Assembly: GCA_964412815.1 (NCBI GenBank)
Contig: CAYPQF010000026.1
Span: forward strand, 358,156 to 422,155
Reading direction: 5' to 3'
Source of the DNA: JAOAFZ01 sp964412815
GTDB taxonomy: Bacteria > Patescibacteriota > Microgenomatia > UBA1406 > GWC2-37-13
Length of the DNA stretch: 64,000 nucleotides
Each line of letters opens with the position of its first letter. The first letter of the stretch is position 1. Made by a program: the position numbers and the translations under genes. Positions 44,866 through 53,653 of this stretch are shown here, in pieces. The notes beneath the pieces are model-generated. The model was not told the origin of the DNA, did no database searches, and saw only the letters and a list, made by a program, of their open reading frames with translations.

Positions 44866-45732
44866 ATGAAATACACATCAATAACAGAGATGATCGGCAA
44901 TACTCCGTTGCTTTTGATCGATCCTCAAATTCATGGAATTACTGAAACAGAGATTTATGCAAAACTTGAGTTGTTTAACCCCTGGGGTTCGGTAAAAGAT
45001 AGAACTGCTTTAGGAATGATGAAAAAGTATCTTCCAAAACTTAAACAAGGAAAAGTTATTGAAAGTTCTTCTGGAAATACCGCAAAGGCACTGCAATCTT
45101 TGGCAGGGATGCATGGAACATACCTCAAAACAATTACAAACCGTATTAAGGTTCCTGAACAAAAAGATATTCTTACTCTGCTGGGAGCACAAATTGAAGA
45201 GTTGCCAGGAAAAAGTGACTGCTATGACCCAAACGATCCCAATGACCCCATGATTCTTATTAATAAAGAAATGCAGAAAGATCCAACTTACATTTTTACT
45301 GATCAGTACAATAATCCAGATAACGAAGCAATTCATTATGAAACGACAGGAGCGGAAATAAACGATGATCTGGGGAACGTTGATTTTCTTTTTGCAGGAT
45401 TAGGCACCAACGGCTCAGTTAAAGGAATTGCAAATAAATTACGAGAAAATAATCCCGATCTAAAAGTTATCGGTATTGTTGCAACAAAAGATGACTACAT
45501 TCCCGGAATTAGAAATCGTGATGAAGTTATGGAAGTAGGACTGTTTCAGCCGGATTTTTTCGATGCAATAATTGATATATCATCAAAAGATGCGGTAGAT
45601 GAATCACTTATCCTTATTCGCAAACAGGGGCTTATGGCCGGCCCAACAACTGGTGCAAGTTATAAAGGCGCGCTTGAGTATCTTTCAAAATTACCAGAAG
45701 AAGACCGTCGGGGGAAAAATCAGTATTTATAG
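44866..45732 (+). CDS. Cysteine synthase-like PLP enzyme (first half of a frameshifted fusion)
   Basis: 288 residues, fold type II. PLP Lys44 in W-G-S-V-K-D-R-T, E-S-S-S-G-N-T-A-K in the substrate loop and G-L-G-T-N-G-S for phosphate binding. The last residues after R-R-G are out of frame: in another frame the sequence continues S-V-F-I-A-C-D-R-A-E-W-Y-I-S, the usual cysteine-synthase C-terminus, and runs without a stop into the rhodanese gene at 45816. The break is at a G5-A5 tract (45709-45718). One extra base there would give a single cysteine-synthase-rhodanese protein of about 430 residues. With a serine kinase-like gene in the operon, O-phosphoserine is a plausible substrate. Confidence 0.85.
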   Translation: MKYTSITEMIGNTPLLLIDPQIHGITETEIYAKLELFNPWGSVKDRTALGMMKKYLPKLKQGKVIESSSGNTAKALQSLAGMHGTYLKTITNRIKVPEQKDILTLLGAQIEELPGKSDCYDPNDPNDPMILINKEMQKDPTYIFTDQYNNPDNEAIHYETTGAEINDDLGNVDFLFAGLGTNGSVKGIANKLRENNPDLKVIGIVATKDDYIPGIRNRDEVMEVGLFQPDFFDAIIDISSKDAVDESLILIRKQGLMAGPTTGASYKGALEYLSKLPEEDRRGKNQYL

Positions 45733-45815
45733 CCTGTGATCGGGCGGAGTGGTATATTTCCTATTTCAAAGCACGCAGACCGGATATCTTTGGAGAAGAA
45801 AAAAAGCAAAGTTGG

Positions 45816-46163
45816 ATGACAAAAGTTTCTCCATCAGAAGAACGAAGTTTAGCTGTTGGGGCAGCCTCAGATATGGTTAAAGATCCAAAGACCTTGGTAG
45901 TCGACACCAGAAATCCACTTGCCTACAAATTGTCCCACCTTCCTGGAGCTATAAATATGCCATTTGAGTCACTTGAGAACGTATTGAACATTACAAACCC
46001 GTTTGGAAAAGGTAAAAAATTACTTTTTGTATGTGCTGTCGGAGAAAAATCAGCAGTAATTGCAGAGTATCTTTCAATAAAAGGAACAACAGCATTTTCG
46101 TTAAAAAACGGTATGACAGCCTGGAGGGACGCAGGATTACCCGTTGAGAACAGCTTACGATAA
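45816..46163 (+). CDS. Rhodanese domain (second half of a frameshifted fusion)
   Basis: 115 residues from the ATG at 45816, but the frame is open back to the frameshift at about 45718, so this is probably the C-terminal domain of the preceding enzyme. V-V-D-T-R-N-P and H-L-P-G-A-I-N-M-P are typical, and the active loop C-A-V-G-E-K-S keeps the persulfide Cys. It would deliver sulfane sulfur, possibly to the attached PLP enzyme or from the SufS-like enzyme encoded next. Confidence 0.88.
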   Translation: MTKVSPSEERSLAVGAASDMVKDPKTLVVDTRNPLAYKLSHLPGAINMPFESLENVLNITNPFGKGKKLLFVCAVGEKSAVIAEYLSIKGTTAFSLKNGMTAWRDAGLPVENSLR

Positions 46164-46167
46164 CCAT

Positions 46168-47373
46168 ATGAAAGATATCAAAACACATTTCCCGTTTTTT
46201 GCAAACAACCCCGATATTGTGTATTTGGATAGTGGCGCGTCATCGCAAAAACCACAGGTTGTACTCAATACAATTCAGACATTTTATGAAAAAGAAAACG
46301 CCAACGCAGGGCGATCTGCGTACCCATTATCATCAAAATTGTCCCAGCGGGTAGAAGAAGTAAGGTTACAGACAGCATCCTTTATTGGAGCAGAACACCC
46401 GGAAGAAGTTATATTTACCAGTGGCGCAACAGATGCAATTTTTAAAGCAATCAACATGCTTGCCTTACAAACATTAAAAGATGGTGATGAAGTTCTTTAC
46501 TCTCCTTATGACCATAAATCGTTTACTCTCCCCTGGTTCCAGATGCAGGCACAGCTTACCAAGTTTGGCATTCGTATCAACCTTATTCCGTATGCAATAC
46601 GAAAAACCGGAGGAGCAGACATTGCGGACATTCGCAGTAAAATAACAGCAAAAACTAAGGTTATTTGTATTACCCACATTCATAATATTTTTGGGGCTGA
46701 TAGCGATATTGAAGAGCTTCATGATTTAAGAAACAAAGGCGTAACCATAATGGTAGATGGCACACAAAGCGTCGGGCATATCCCTGTTAATGTGCAGAAA
46801 CTTGGAGCGGATATATTCGTATTTTCAGGACATAAAATGTTTGCTGCCCAGGGAATTGGGGTCCTGTACATTCGAAAAATTCTTCAAAAAAACCTTGTTC
46901 CGCTGAGCATTGGGGGTGGCAAAGGTGCAGAAGTTCACAATGGTAAGGTACAGATTTCAGAGTTCTACCTTGCACTCGAAGCAGGAACGCTAAACTATGC
47001 GGGTATTCTTTCAATGGGGGCGGCAATTACGTTTATTGAATCTGTTGGAGTAACCAATATTCACCTTCACCTTTCTGCAATTACCCAGTACGCACTAAAA
47101 GAGCTTAAAAAAAATCCCCATATTCAATTTACCAAAGGCCCCAATTACTGGACCTGCGCCGATGGCTTTGGCATTATCTCATTTACCCATGATTCTCTGT
47201 CCTCTCAAGAGGTGGGGTATATTCTCAGCGAACACGGTATTTGTGTACGAGCTGGAGATCATTGTAGCACTACCAGAGATGATGTCTCAAATTCTATCCG
47301 CATAAGCATGCATATTTACAATACTACAGAAGATATTGACAAGCTTATAAAAGTTCTCTCACTAATTCTATGA
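46168..47373 (+). CDS. SufS-like class V aminotransferase / cysteine desulfurase
   Basis: 401 residues from the ATG at 46168. Y-L-D-S-G-A-S-S at the start, Asp197 in V-D-G-T-Q-S, PLP Lys223 in F-S-G-H-K-M and the C-terminal V-R-A-G-D-H-C loop with the expected sulfur-accepting Cys. No sufB/C/D/U or iscU gene is nearby, so a role in Fe-S assembly is not supported by context; a dedicated sulfur donor for the rhodanese and this pathway, or a related lyase, is more likely. It overlaps the methyltransferase gene by 4 nt. Confidence 0.86.
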   Translation: MKDIKTHFPFFANNPDIVYLDSGASSQKPQVVLNTIQTFYEKENANAGRSAYPLSSKLSQRVEEVRLQTASFIGAEHPEEVIFTSGATDAIFKAINMLALQTLKDGDEVLYSPYDHKSFTLPWFQMQAQLTKFGIRINLIPYAIRKTGGADIADIRSKITAKTKVICITHIHNIFGADSDIEELHDLRNKGVTIMVDGTQSVGHIPVNVQKLGADIFVFSGHKMFAAQGIGVLYIRKILQKNLVPLSIGGGKGAEVHNGKVQISEFYLALEAGTLNYAGILSMGAAITFIESVGVTNIHLHLSAITQYALKELKKNPHIQFTKGPNYWTCADGFGIISFTHDSLSSQEVGYILSEHGICVRAGDHCSTTRDDVSNSIRISMHIYNTTEDIDKLIKVLSLIL

Positions 47374-47999
47374 GTAAATACCAGAGTGTAAAAAAAGCAT
47401 ATAACAGCTTTGCTGATGAGTACGTAAGACGCTGGCCAGAAACCTGGAAAGGAGCAGACTTTATTCATATTAAGCAGTATTTACAATCCTTACCCACCGG
47501 GGCTTCTTTGCTCGAACTTGGATGCGGGGACGGCTCTCTTGTTGACTACTGTGCACGACAAGGACACAAAGCAACAGGAATTGATATTTCTGAGCAAATG
47601 ATACAACAGGCAAAGAAAAGAAACTATCAGGGAGATTTTATTGTTGCAGATTTTGCAGAATTTTTGGGAAAGAATACTTCCTATGATGCCATTCTATCAC
47701 GCTATGCCCTTCAGTATCTAACATATGATGATTTTTCCATGGTACTTAACAGAATAAACGCATCTCTATCACCTAATGGATCTGCATTTCTTATTATCCA
47801 TTATGGAGCAGAAACAAAATCAATCCAGTACAAATGGCCCGATGGGTCGGATGGAGGAACTATGCACCTTATGTCAGAAAAGGAGCTTTACTCTGCCCTA
47901 ACAAGTTCATTTACCCATGCAGAATTACAACACATAATTCTTACACCAGTTACAGAACAAATGGGAGATTACCTGTGTATTATCCATAAAAAAAGCTAA
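47370..47999 (+). CDS. Class I SAM-dependent methyltransferase
   Basis: 209 residues. Motif I L-L-E-L-G-C-G-D-G-S, then G-I-D-I-S-E-Q-M and a Y-D-A-I-L-S-R-Y-A-L motif IV region. Probably a small-molecule methyltransferase of the operon; the start overlaps the SufS-like stop (ATGA). The substrate is unknown. Confidence 0.88.
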   Translation: MSKYQSVKKAYNSFADEYVRRWPETWKGADFIHIKQYLQSLPTGASLLELGCGDGSLVDYCARQGHKATGIDISEQMIQQAKKRNYQGDFIVADFAEFLGKNTSYDAILSRYALQYLTYDDFSMVLNRINASLSPNGSAFLIIHYGAETKSIQYKWPDGSDGGTMHLMSEKELYSALTSSFTHAELQHIILTPVTEQMGDYLCIIHKKS

Positions 48000-48017
48000 T
48001 CATTAAAACAAATTTCT

Positions 48018-48413
48018 ATGAAGCTTGAACTTGAACTTATACCCATTACCCTCCTGAAACCTCATGAGGAGTGCATTGCAGACCATGTAGAAGTTGTTAT
48101 GAGCTGGCTTGAAAACGAAAAAACACTTATAACACCACTGCTTGTAGATAAAAAAACGCATGTTATTCTGGATGGACACCATAGGTATACAGCACTGTTG
48201 AGACTTGGCTACGCAAAAGTGCCGGTATTTTTGGTTGATTACCTTACGAATGAAAAAATAGTTGTAGTGTCTGCGAGAGACGATAAACAGGTAACAAAAC
48301 AGGATGTGATAGATGCTGGACTATCCGGTTCATTATTGCCGTGTAAAACAAGTAGGCATCTGATAGCACCTGGACTTCTGGTTTCCCCTGTTGAGTTGGA
48401 TGTGTGCAGATAA
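48018..48413 (+). CDS. ParB-like protein of the SbnI/SerK type (possible serine kinase)
   Basis: 131 residues. L-K-P-H-E-E near residue 13, L-D-G-H-H-R-Y-T-A-L and the end K-T-S-R-H match the ParB-like fold of SbnI and SerK, which phosphorylate free L-serine to O-phosphoserine. It is shorter than SbnI (about 250), keeping mainly the catalytic domain; the Glu pair after the first strand is consistent with a kinase active site. Last gene of the operon. It ends 20 nt before repeat copy 3. Confidence 0.75.
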   Translation: MKLELELIPITLLKPHEECIADHVEVVMSWLENEKTLITPLLVDKKTHVILDGHHRYTALLRLGYAKVPVFLVDYLTNEKIVVVSARDDKQVTKQDVIDAGLSGSLLPCKTSRHLIAPGLLVSPVELDVCR

Positions 48414-48433
48414 AGGAATGAGGGAAGAATACC

Positions 48434-48534
48434 TACCTTAGAACCACCCTCCCAAAAATCCACCGCATTCCAGGCTACCCAAACAACCTCTTTCCAGCAT
48501 TAAGTAGTGCTTCCGTCTGAGTCCAATCTTGCTG
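48434..48534. repeat. tRNA-Gln flank repeat, copy 3
   Basis: 101 nt directly downstream of the 3' end of the intact tRNA-Gln. It matches copies 1 and 2, including their 3'-terminal AATC-TTGCTG zone, with one small insertion. As it abuts the intact tRNA it is probably the resident attachment region. Confidence 0.85.
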
Positions 48535-48602
48535 CCCAGCTTGGATTCGAACCAAGATAAGCAGATCCAAAGTCTGCTGTCCTACCATTAGACGACCGGG
48601 CA
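48532..48602 (-). tRNA. tRNA-Gln (anticodon TTG)
   Basis: 71 nt including the discriminator G. Acceptor TGCCCGG pairs with CTGGGCA (one G-T), 4-bp D stem, 5-bp anticodon stem GCAGA/TCTGC with loop CTTTGGA, and T stem CTTGG/CCAAG with TTCGAAT. CCA is not encoded. Its 3' end faces the accessory region to the left. Confidence 0.95.
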
Positions 48603-48716
48603 CGGATACACGTTTATACTGCTTGCACGTGTATTGTAATTAAGCTTATATTGTACCAAAAACCACCTGAATGTGAAGCAGTTGCCTAACTGATGCTCTT
48701 TTGAGTAGAATGAGAT

Positions 48717-49433
48717 ATGCCACGGAAATCTGAATATGCCATAACCATAGAGGGTGTTTCCAAATCCTTTGGACAGACAAAAGCAGTAAAAAATGCTTCT
48801 CTCAAGATTCTTCCCGGAGAAATTTTCACCTTAATTGGACCCAATGGAGCCGGTAAAACAACCTTGGTTAAGATGCTGACCGGACTCCTCCATCCAGACA
48901 AAGGATCAATCAGTTTGTATGGTCACTCTATTGTGGCTACACCAGAAATCGCCAAGGAGTACTTTGGTTATGTGTCAGACAATCCCTCTCCCTACGACTA
49001 TCTGACCGGAGAAGAGTTTCTGGCTCTTACCGGCAGACTCCGGGGTATGTCTCCCAAAGAAACCGCAAAACGGATTAAAGATCTCTCCCCGTTGTTTTCC
49101 TTAGGCTCTGCCTTATCCCAGCCGTTGCAACCGCAATCACGGGGAACCAAACAGAAGATAGCCTTTCTGGCAGCTCTTATGGATAATCCGGAAGTCTTGA
49201 TTATCGACGAACCTATTGTCGGACTGGACCCGGACAGCATTGAGATTTTTGGAAAGACACTCAAACAGTTTGCGAAAGCCGGTGGTACCGTTTTTATGGT
49301 TACTCATATTTTAAGCTTTGCAAAGCTCTACTCTACCCGCGTGGCCGTGATGCAGAACGGCCGGATTTCCGGTGAGACAGCAGTGCGAAATGTCGGACTT
49401 ATTGATAACTATTACGCTAAATATACGAAATGA
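48717..49433 (+). CDS. ABC transporter ATP-binding protein
   Basis: 238 residues. Walker A G-P-N-G-A-G-K-T-T (41-49), a degenerate signature Q-S-R-G-T-K-Q-K, Walker B V-L-I-I-D-E-P followed by the D-loop and H-loop (V-T-H-I-L). Type of export ATPase used with ABC-2-like permeases. TAGAAT ends 5 nt before the ATG. It overlaps the permease gene by 4 nt. Confidence 0.93.
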   Translation: MPRKSEYAITIEGVSKSFGQTKAVKNASLKILPGEIFTLIGPNGAGKTTLVKMLTGLLHPDKGSISLYGHSIVATPEIAKEYFGYVSDNPSPYDYLTGEEFLALTGRLRGMSPKETAKRIKDLSPLFSLGSALSQPLQPQSRGTKQKIAFLAALMDNPEVLIIDEPIVGLDPDSIEIFGKTLKQFAKAGGTVFMVTHILSFAKLYSTRVAVMQNGRISGETAVRNVGLIDNYYAKYTK

Positions 49434-51061
49434 ACTTCCCGGCTATTGCGGTCTTATTCCGCAGCGATCTGAAAGCAATCCGGTACTGGTTTCAGACGAA
49501 CACCTACAGCAAAATTCTGGTGCTGGCAGCGTTTACACTGGTCTTTGTCTGTGTTTCGTTTGCCATTTACCTGATCAGTTCGTTTTTTTTCCGGTACCTG
49601 GACGAAAGTGAAGTCTATGGCCAGCTGACATCGTTATACATTGTGCATTCGGGACTGGTACTGATAATCTTTTTCGGGATAATGAGTACCTTTCTGTCGG
49701 TTTACACCACCATTTCATCACGCAACCCTTCTCTTGAATATCTGACTACGCTCCCACTTTCCCAGGGACTCCTGGCACGATGGATATTTTTGCGTACCAT
49801 GTTGATAAACGCCGTGCTGTTTACCTTTTTTATTGCACCGATGATTGTGGCATTTGCCCAATGGTTTCTGGAGAACCCGCTGAGCGCGGTCCCGATCACC
49901 TTACTGTTGATTGTTGCCATCAGTGTTATCACCGCAAGCCTGGGTTCAGTATTTTCCTACATCGCGCTACTCTGGCTGCGGCAGAACAGATTCTTTTACC
50001 CAATTATCGCTATTGGTACCTTTCTGGGGTTTGTCGCTTTGGTTCGACTCATCTTTCCCCGTTCCATTATTGCACTGTACACCGCCACTCCGGAACAGTT
50101 CCTGACCATCTATAATTCGCTGCCACTGTCTAACGGTCTATTACCGAGTTACTGGCTTGCCTCGATGACCGTCTACGGTGGATTTGAAAACTATCTACGC
50201 GTGGGACTGGCAGTGATTGTGTTATGGGCTATTGTAGACCGGATTATTGCAGCGCTGTTTACCTATGTGTATCAGCGAATCTCGGCACAGTCGTACAGCC
50301 GTAGTTTTGGGCCCATCTCGACTCGTTCCGCAACACCTATGCTAGAAAGCCGCCACCCTTTTTTACTGAAAGAAGTGATGTCGATTGTACGTACACCCTC
50401 AGAGTTGCTCTACGGTATGTATCTGGCAGGTATTGGTATTATCTTTTTTATGTTGTATGTCCAGGCGATTAATCGAAACACAGAACTGGACTGGAACACC
50501 CAGATGACACTGATTGCCATGTCATGGATTCTGTTTATTGCGACAGCATTTTTCCTCCGCATTGTGTTTCCACTTATGGCTCGTGAGGGTCATACCCGCT
50601 GGTATCTCTTTAGTCTGCCGTTCCACTTCGAGACGATCTTTAATACCAAGGTACTGATAGCGGTGGTGGTGGCAATAGTCTTGACTATTCCTGTCTCGAT
50701 TCTCTGGATGTTTATGCCATCGCATGTGGTCGAGCTGTATCGTATTCCAATGCTGGGACTGTGCGTTTTGGGTATTCTCACCCTCTCTGTTATTCACGGT
50801 ACTCTGGGAGCATTTCATCCCAACTTTAGTGAAGGAGACAATCCGGAACGGGTGAGTACCAGTACCATGGGTCTGCTTGCGTTGGCAATCAGTGTAGTAG
50901 AAATCTTTTTACTAAACTGGGTTGGCTATCGCATTATGGAAAACACGATGTCGGTCCCCGTTGGATTTAGTCTGGCAGGATCGATCTCCTTGTTAATCGC
51001 TTCGTGGCTCTATATCGGTACGAGACAGTACTTTATCCATCACGAAACAAACCACGACTAA
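49430..51061 (+). CDS. ABC exporter permease
   Basis: 543 residues with about twelve hydrophobic helices and no ATPase motif. It overlaps the ATPase stop (ATGA), so the two form one exporter. The substrate is unknown. Length and helix count fit large single-chain ABC-2-like permeases. Confidence 0.82.
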   Translation: MNFPAIAVLFRSDLKAIRYWFQTNTYSKILVLAAFTLVFVCVSFAIYLISSFFFRYLDESEVYGQLTSLYIVHSGLVLIIFFGIMSTFLSVYTTISSRNPSLEYLTTLPLSQGLLARWIFLRTMLINAVLFTFFIAPMIVAFAQWFLENPLSAVPITLLLIVAISVITASLGSVFSYIALLWLRQNRFFYPIIAIGTFLGFVALVRLIFPRSIIALYTATPEQFLTIYNSLPLSNGLLPSYWLASMTVYGGFENYLRVGLAVIVLWAIVDRIIAALFTYVYQRISAQSYSRSFGPISTRSATPMLESRHPFLLKEVMSIVRTPSELLYGMYLAGIGIIFFMLYVQAINRNTELDWNTQMTLIAMSWILFIATAFFLRIVFPLMAREGHTRWYLFSLPFHFETIFNTKVLIAVVVAIVLTIPVSILWMFMPSHVVELYRIPMLGLCVLGILTLSVIHGTLGAFHPNFSEGDNPERVSTSTMGLLALAISVVEIFLLNWVGYRIMENTMSVPVGFSLAGSISLLIASWLYIGTRQYFIHHETNHD

Positions 51062-51178
51062 GTAGGTCCCCCGTGCATCTACAGGAGTGCTTTCTTCCTC
51101 ACTGGCATCTTACCCATCTCTCACTGTGGCTTGGTATATAGAGCCTATATTCAATCCATTACTCATTACATTATTAGT

Positions 51179-51679
51179 ATGACAGAACAACTGAAAACAA
51201 TGGGAGACCTGTTTATGCACGAGGTCCTCGACTTATATAGTGCTGAAAAGCAGATTATCGAGGCATTACCAAAGATGATTGAACGGGCATCGAATCCTGA
51301 CCTCAAAGCCGCGTTCGAAGAACATCTGGCGGTTTCCAAAGAACAACAATCCCGTCTGGAAGGAATCTGTACAGAACTTTCCATCGAGATGAAAGATGTT
51401 ACCTGCAAAGGAATGCAGGGACTGCTGGCAGAAGGAGAAGAATTAATGAAGATGAAGGCAGAACCGGAAGTACTGGATGCGGCCCTGATTATGGCAGCAC
51501 AACGGGTAGAACACTATGAAATATCCGGATATGGTTCGGCCATCGCGCATGCCAAGCTCCTTGGCCATGAGAATGCCGTTACCGTATTGCTTGCGTCACT
51601 GCAGGAAGAAGAGGAGACCGATGAAGAGCTCTCTACGCTTGCTGAAGAAGAAGTAAATACAGAAGCTGACGCGGTCTGA
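51179..51679 (+). CDS. YciF/DUF892 ferritin-like protein
   Basis: 166 residues from the ATG at 51179 (TACATT ends 6 nt before it). L-Y-S-A-E-K-Q-I-I-E-A-L-P at the start and R-V-E-H-Y-E-I-S-G-Y-G-S later are the DUF892 helices with their metal-binding Glu/His residues. Four-helix ferritin-like fold, linked to stress in other bacteria. Acidic C-terminus. Confidence 0.9.
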   Translation: MTEQLKTMGDLFMHEVLDLYSAEKQIIEALPKMIERASNPDLKAAFEEHLAVSKEQQSRLEGICTELSIEMKDVTCKGMQGLLAEGEELMKMKAEPEVLDAALIMAAQRVEHYEISGYGSAIAHAKLLGHENAVTVLLASLQEEEETDEELSTLAEEEVNTEADAV

Positions 51680-51732
51680 GACATCACGATCCGTGATGCA
51701 ATATGATACAAATTGTGATAGAATAGCCTCAT

Positions 51733-52605
51733 ATGAAACAAGGCATGGTGCTGCTTGTTGGACGGCCGAATGTCGGGAAATCAACGTTTCTCAACAATCT
51801 GCTCCAGCAAAAAGTAGCGATAACCTCACCCAAACCCCAAACCACCCGCTTCCCCATTCAAGCCATCTACGAAGATGAGCGGGGACAGATTATGTTTGTT
51901 GATACGCCGGGAATTTTCGGTAAAGCCGAAGATTATCTTTCACAAAAAATCAATGACCGTGCGTTTGAAGCTCTGGAAAAAGAAGTTGATGTGGTCATCT
52001 ACATGGTCGATCATACCCGTCGACGCGATTTTGAAGAGAGTAAAGTGCTCGGATTAATCCGCAAACTGAATGTAAAAAAGAAGTTTCTGGTCGTCAATAA
52101 AATTGATCTTACCGAGAAATCATATCTGGCACAGTATCGCTTTCTCGAAGAAGAAGTAGATGATGTGTTTGCTATCTCTGCCCTTCTCCGCAAACATTAC
52201 GAACCGCTACTGGAAGCTATTTTCCAGACATTGCCCGAAGTTCCCAACGATCAGAAATACGAAACTGACTCTCCCTACCCGGTACAGAATATTGATAGTA
52301 ATATCTTTATCTCGGAGTTAATTCGTGAGAAGATCTTTCTGCATACTGGAAAAGAGGTTCCCTACAGCGCGACAGTAGTGGTAGATGAGATTGTAGAGCG
52401 GGAAAACGGCGTTATGTATATCAAAGCACGCATCGTCACCGTGCATGATCGCTACAAAAAGATGTTGATCGGAAAAGGGGGAGAAAAGATTCGCGATCTG
52501 GGACGTCTGGCACGAAAAGAAATCGAACTGGCTATCAACAAAAAAGTATATCTGGATCTTACGGTCGAGACTGACCCTCACTGGCAGGAGACGTTTTACG
52601 GATAA
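51733..52605 (+). CDS. era: GTPase Era
   Basis: 290 residues. G1 G-R-P-N-V-G-K-S (10-17), switch region P-Q-T-T-R, G3 D-T-P-G, G4 N-K-I-D and a C-terminal KH domain with I-G-K-G-G-E-K-I. It binds 16S rRNA and assists 30S assembly. TAGAAT lies 8 nt before the ATG. Its 3' end overlaps the convergent glycosyltransferase gene by 47 nt. Confidence 0.95.
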   Translation: MKQGMVLLVGRPNVGKSTFLNNLLQQKVAITSPKPQTTRFPIQAIYEDERGQIMFVDTPGIFGKAEDYLSQKINDRAFEALEKEVDVVIYMVDHTRRRDFEESKVLGLIRKLNVKKKFLVVNKIDLTEKSYLAQYRFLEEEVDDVFAISALLRKHYEPLLEAIFQTLPEVPNDQKYETDSPYPVQNIDSNIFISELIREKIFLHTGKEVPYSATVVVDEIVERENGVMYIKARIVTVHDRYKKMLIGKGGEKIRDLGRLARKEIELAINKKVYLDLTVETDPHWQETFYG

Positions 52606-53653
52606 AGCCCGATACCATTTTATAGACTGCTGCATTCGTGATAGTACTCAACTCAGCTTGAAGCGACTTGTTCTGGCGCTTGAGTGACACAATCTCATTC
52701 TGAAGCTCCCGCAGTTCTTCTCTGGCCTGTTCCGCAGACTGCCTTGCTTCTTTTTTAAGTGATTTGTACGCTTCCACCAGTGGCGTGACAATCCGGGCAC
52801 GACTGTCGATCAGCATTACCATTTGACGACGCAACTGAGCAATCCACTCCGGGTTTCGGGAGGCGCGCCAGACTTGCTGGTGAATCGAGCCTTTTCCTGA
52901 AAATGAGAGTGATTCATGCCAGCCTTCTTTTTTAATTAGTTTGTAGAATGCATACAGATCAGCTATTTCCGGATGCGTCTCGGCTCCATCTGACCGCCAG
53001 CGCGACGAAAAGTGCAATGTAGTTGGTGTAGAAATAAAACGAATGCGCGGGCTTTTATCGAGAGCCAGAATCCGTTTCCACAGATTACAATCAGGAGATT
53101 GTTCCTCTTTTTTCTGCTGAATCATGGCGTCCCAGTAGCCAACTGTTTTCAGGTCGTCAGCTGAAATTATCACACAGATAGAAGGAATTTCGGTATGATC
53201 GTCCAGCAGCTCTTCCTGAATTGCCATAATATCCGTATTGCAGACAGACGGAACCAGTGTTCCATCCGGATGAATCCAGATCGGACGGGAGTAGACCATA
53301 CGCGGACGGGGTTCGGCACGAAGTTCCTGAAGAAGTAGGTCAAGATGGTCTGGTAACCAGATATCATCATGAGCTGCAAACGCGATATAGCGTCCTCTCG
53401 CCTCTTTGAGCACAGCGTTCCGGTGAGCATAGCCGGAGCCATACGCTTTATTAAACGGAAGCCAGAAGATGCGATTGTCCTGCCGTGCGTGCTGACGAAC
53501 TACAGCGTCTGTAGCGTCGGTACACCCATCCCCAACCACCAGCAGTTCAAAGTTTGCTTCCGTTTGTGCCCGGATTGACTGAATAGAAAACCCGATTACC
53601 TCGGCACGATTGTGAGTAGGCAATAAAATAGAGACAAGCGGTTTTGCTGACAT
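52559..53653 (-). CDS. Family 2 glycosyltransferase with C-terminal coiled coil
   Basis: 364 residues. V-S-I-L-L-P-T-H-N-R-A at the start, G-D-G-C-T-D and A-H-D-D-I-W (DxD-like) mark a GT-A fold family 2 enzyme. A coiled coil (about 295-345) follows, which may link it to a partner. Overlap with era is tail to tail. Acceptor unknown. Confidence 0.9.
   Translation of the reverse strand: MSAKPLVSILLPTHNRAEVIGFSIQSIRAQTEANFELLVVGDGCTDATDAVVRQHARQDNRIFWLPFNKAYGSGYAHRNAVLKEARGRYIAFAAHDDIWLPDHLDLLLQELRAEPRPRMVYSRPIWIHPDGTLVPSVCNTDIMAIQEELLDDHTEIPSICVIISADDLKTVGYWDAMIQQKKEEQSPDCNLWKRILALDKSPRIRFISTPTTLHFSSRWRSDGAETHPEIADLYAFYKLIKKEGWHESLSFSGKGSIHQQVWRASRNPEWIAQLRRQMVMLIDSRARIVTPLVEAYKSLKKEARQSAEQAREELRELQNEIVSLKRQNKSLQAELSTITNAAVYKMVSGFIRKTSPASEGQSRP

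Larger units (their letters stand above)
48414..48716. other. Non-coding stretch with repeat copy 3 and tRNA-Gln
   Basis: 303 nt without protein genes: repeat copy 3, tRNA-Gln and the divergent promoter zone of tRNA-Gln and the ABC operon. A short ACACGT/ACGTGT inverted repeat lies near 48606-48632. Confidence 0.7.

Noticed and set aside
45709..45718. A classical -1 ribosomal slippery heptamer at the synthase-rhodanese junction
   Set aside because: In the zero frame the codons are CGG GGG AAA AAT; A-site re-pairing after a -1 shift would mismatch, so a standard X-XXY-YYZ site is not present. Slippage in the homopolymer or a sequence error fits better.
52559..52605. Tail-to-tail overlap of era and the glycosyltransferase as a sign of error
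   Set aside because: Both C-termini are reasonable and such overlaps are common in compact genomes.
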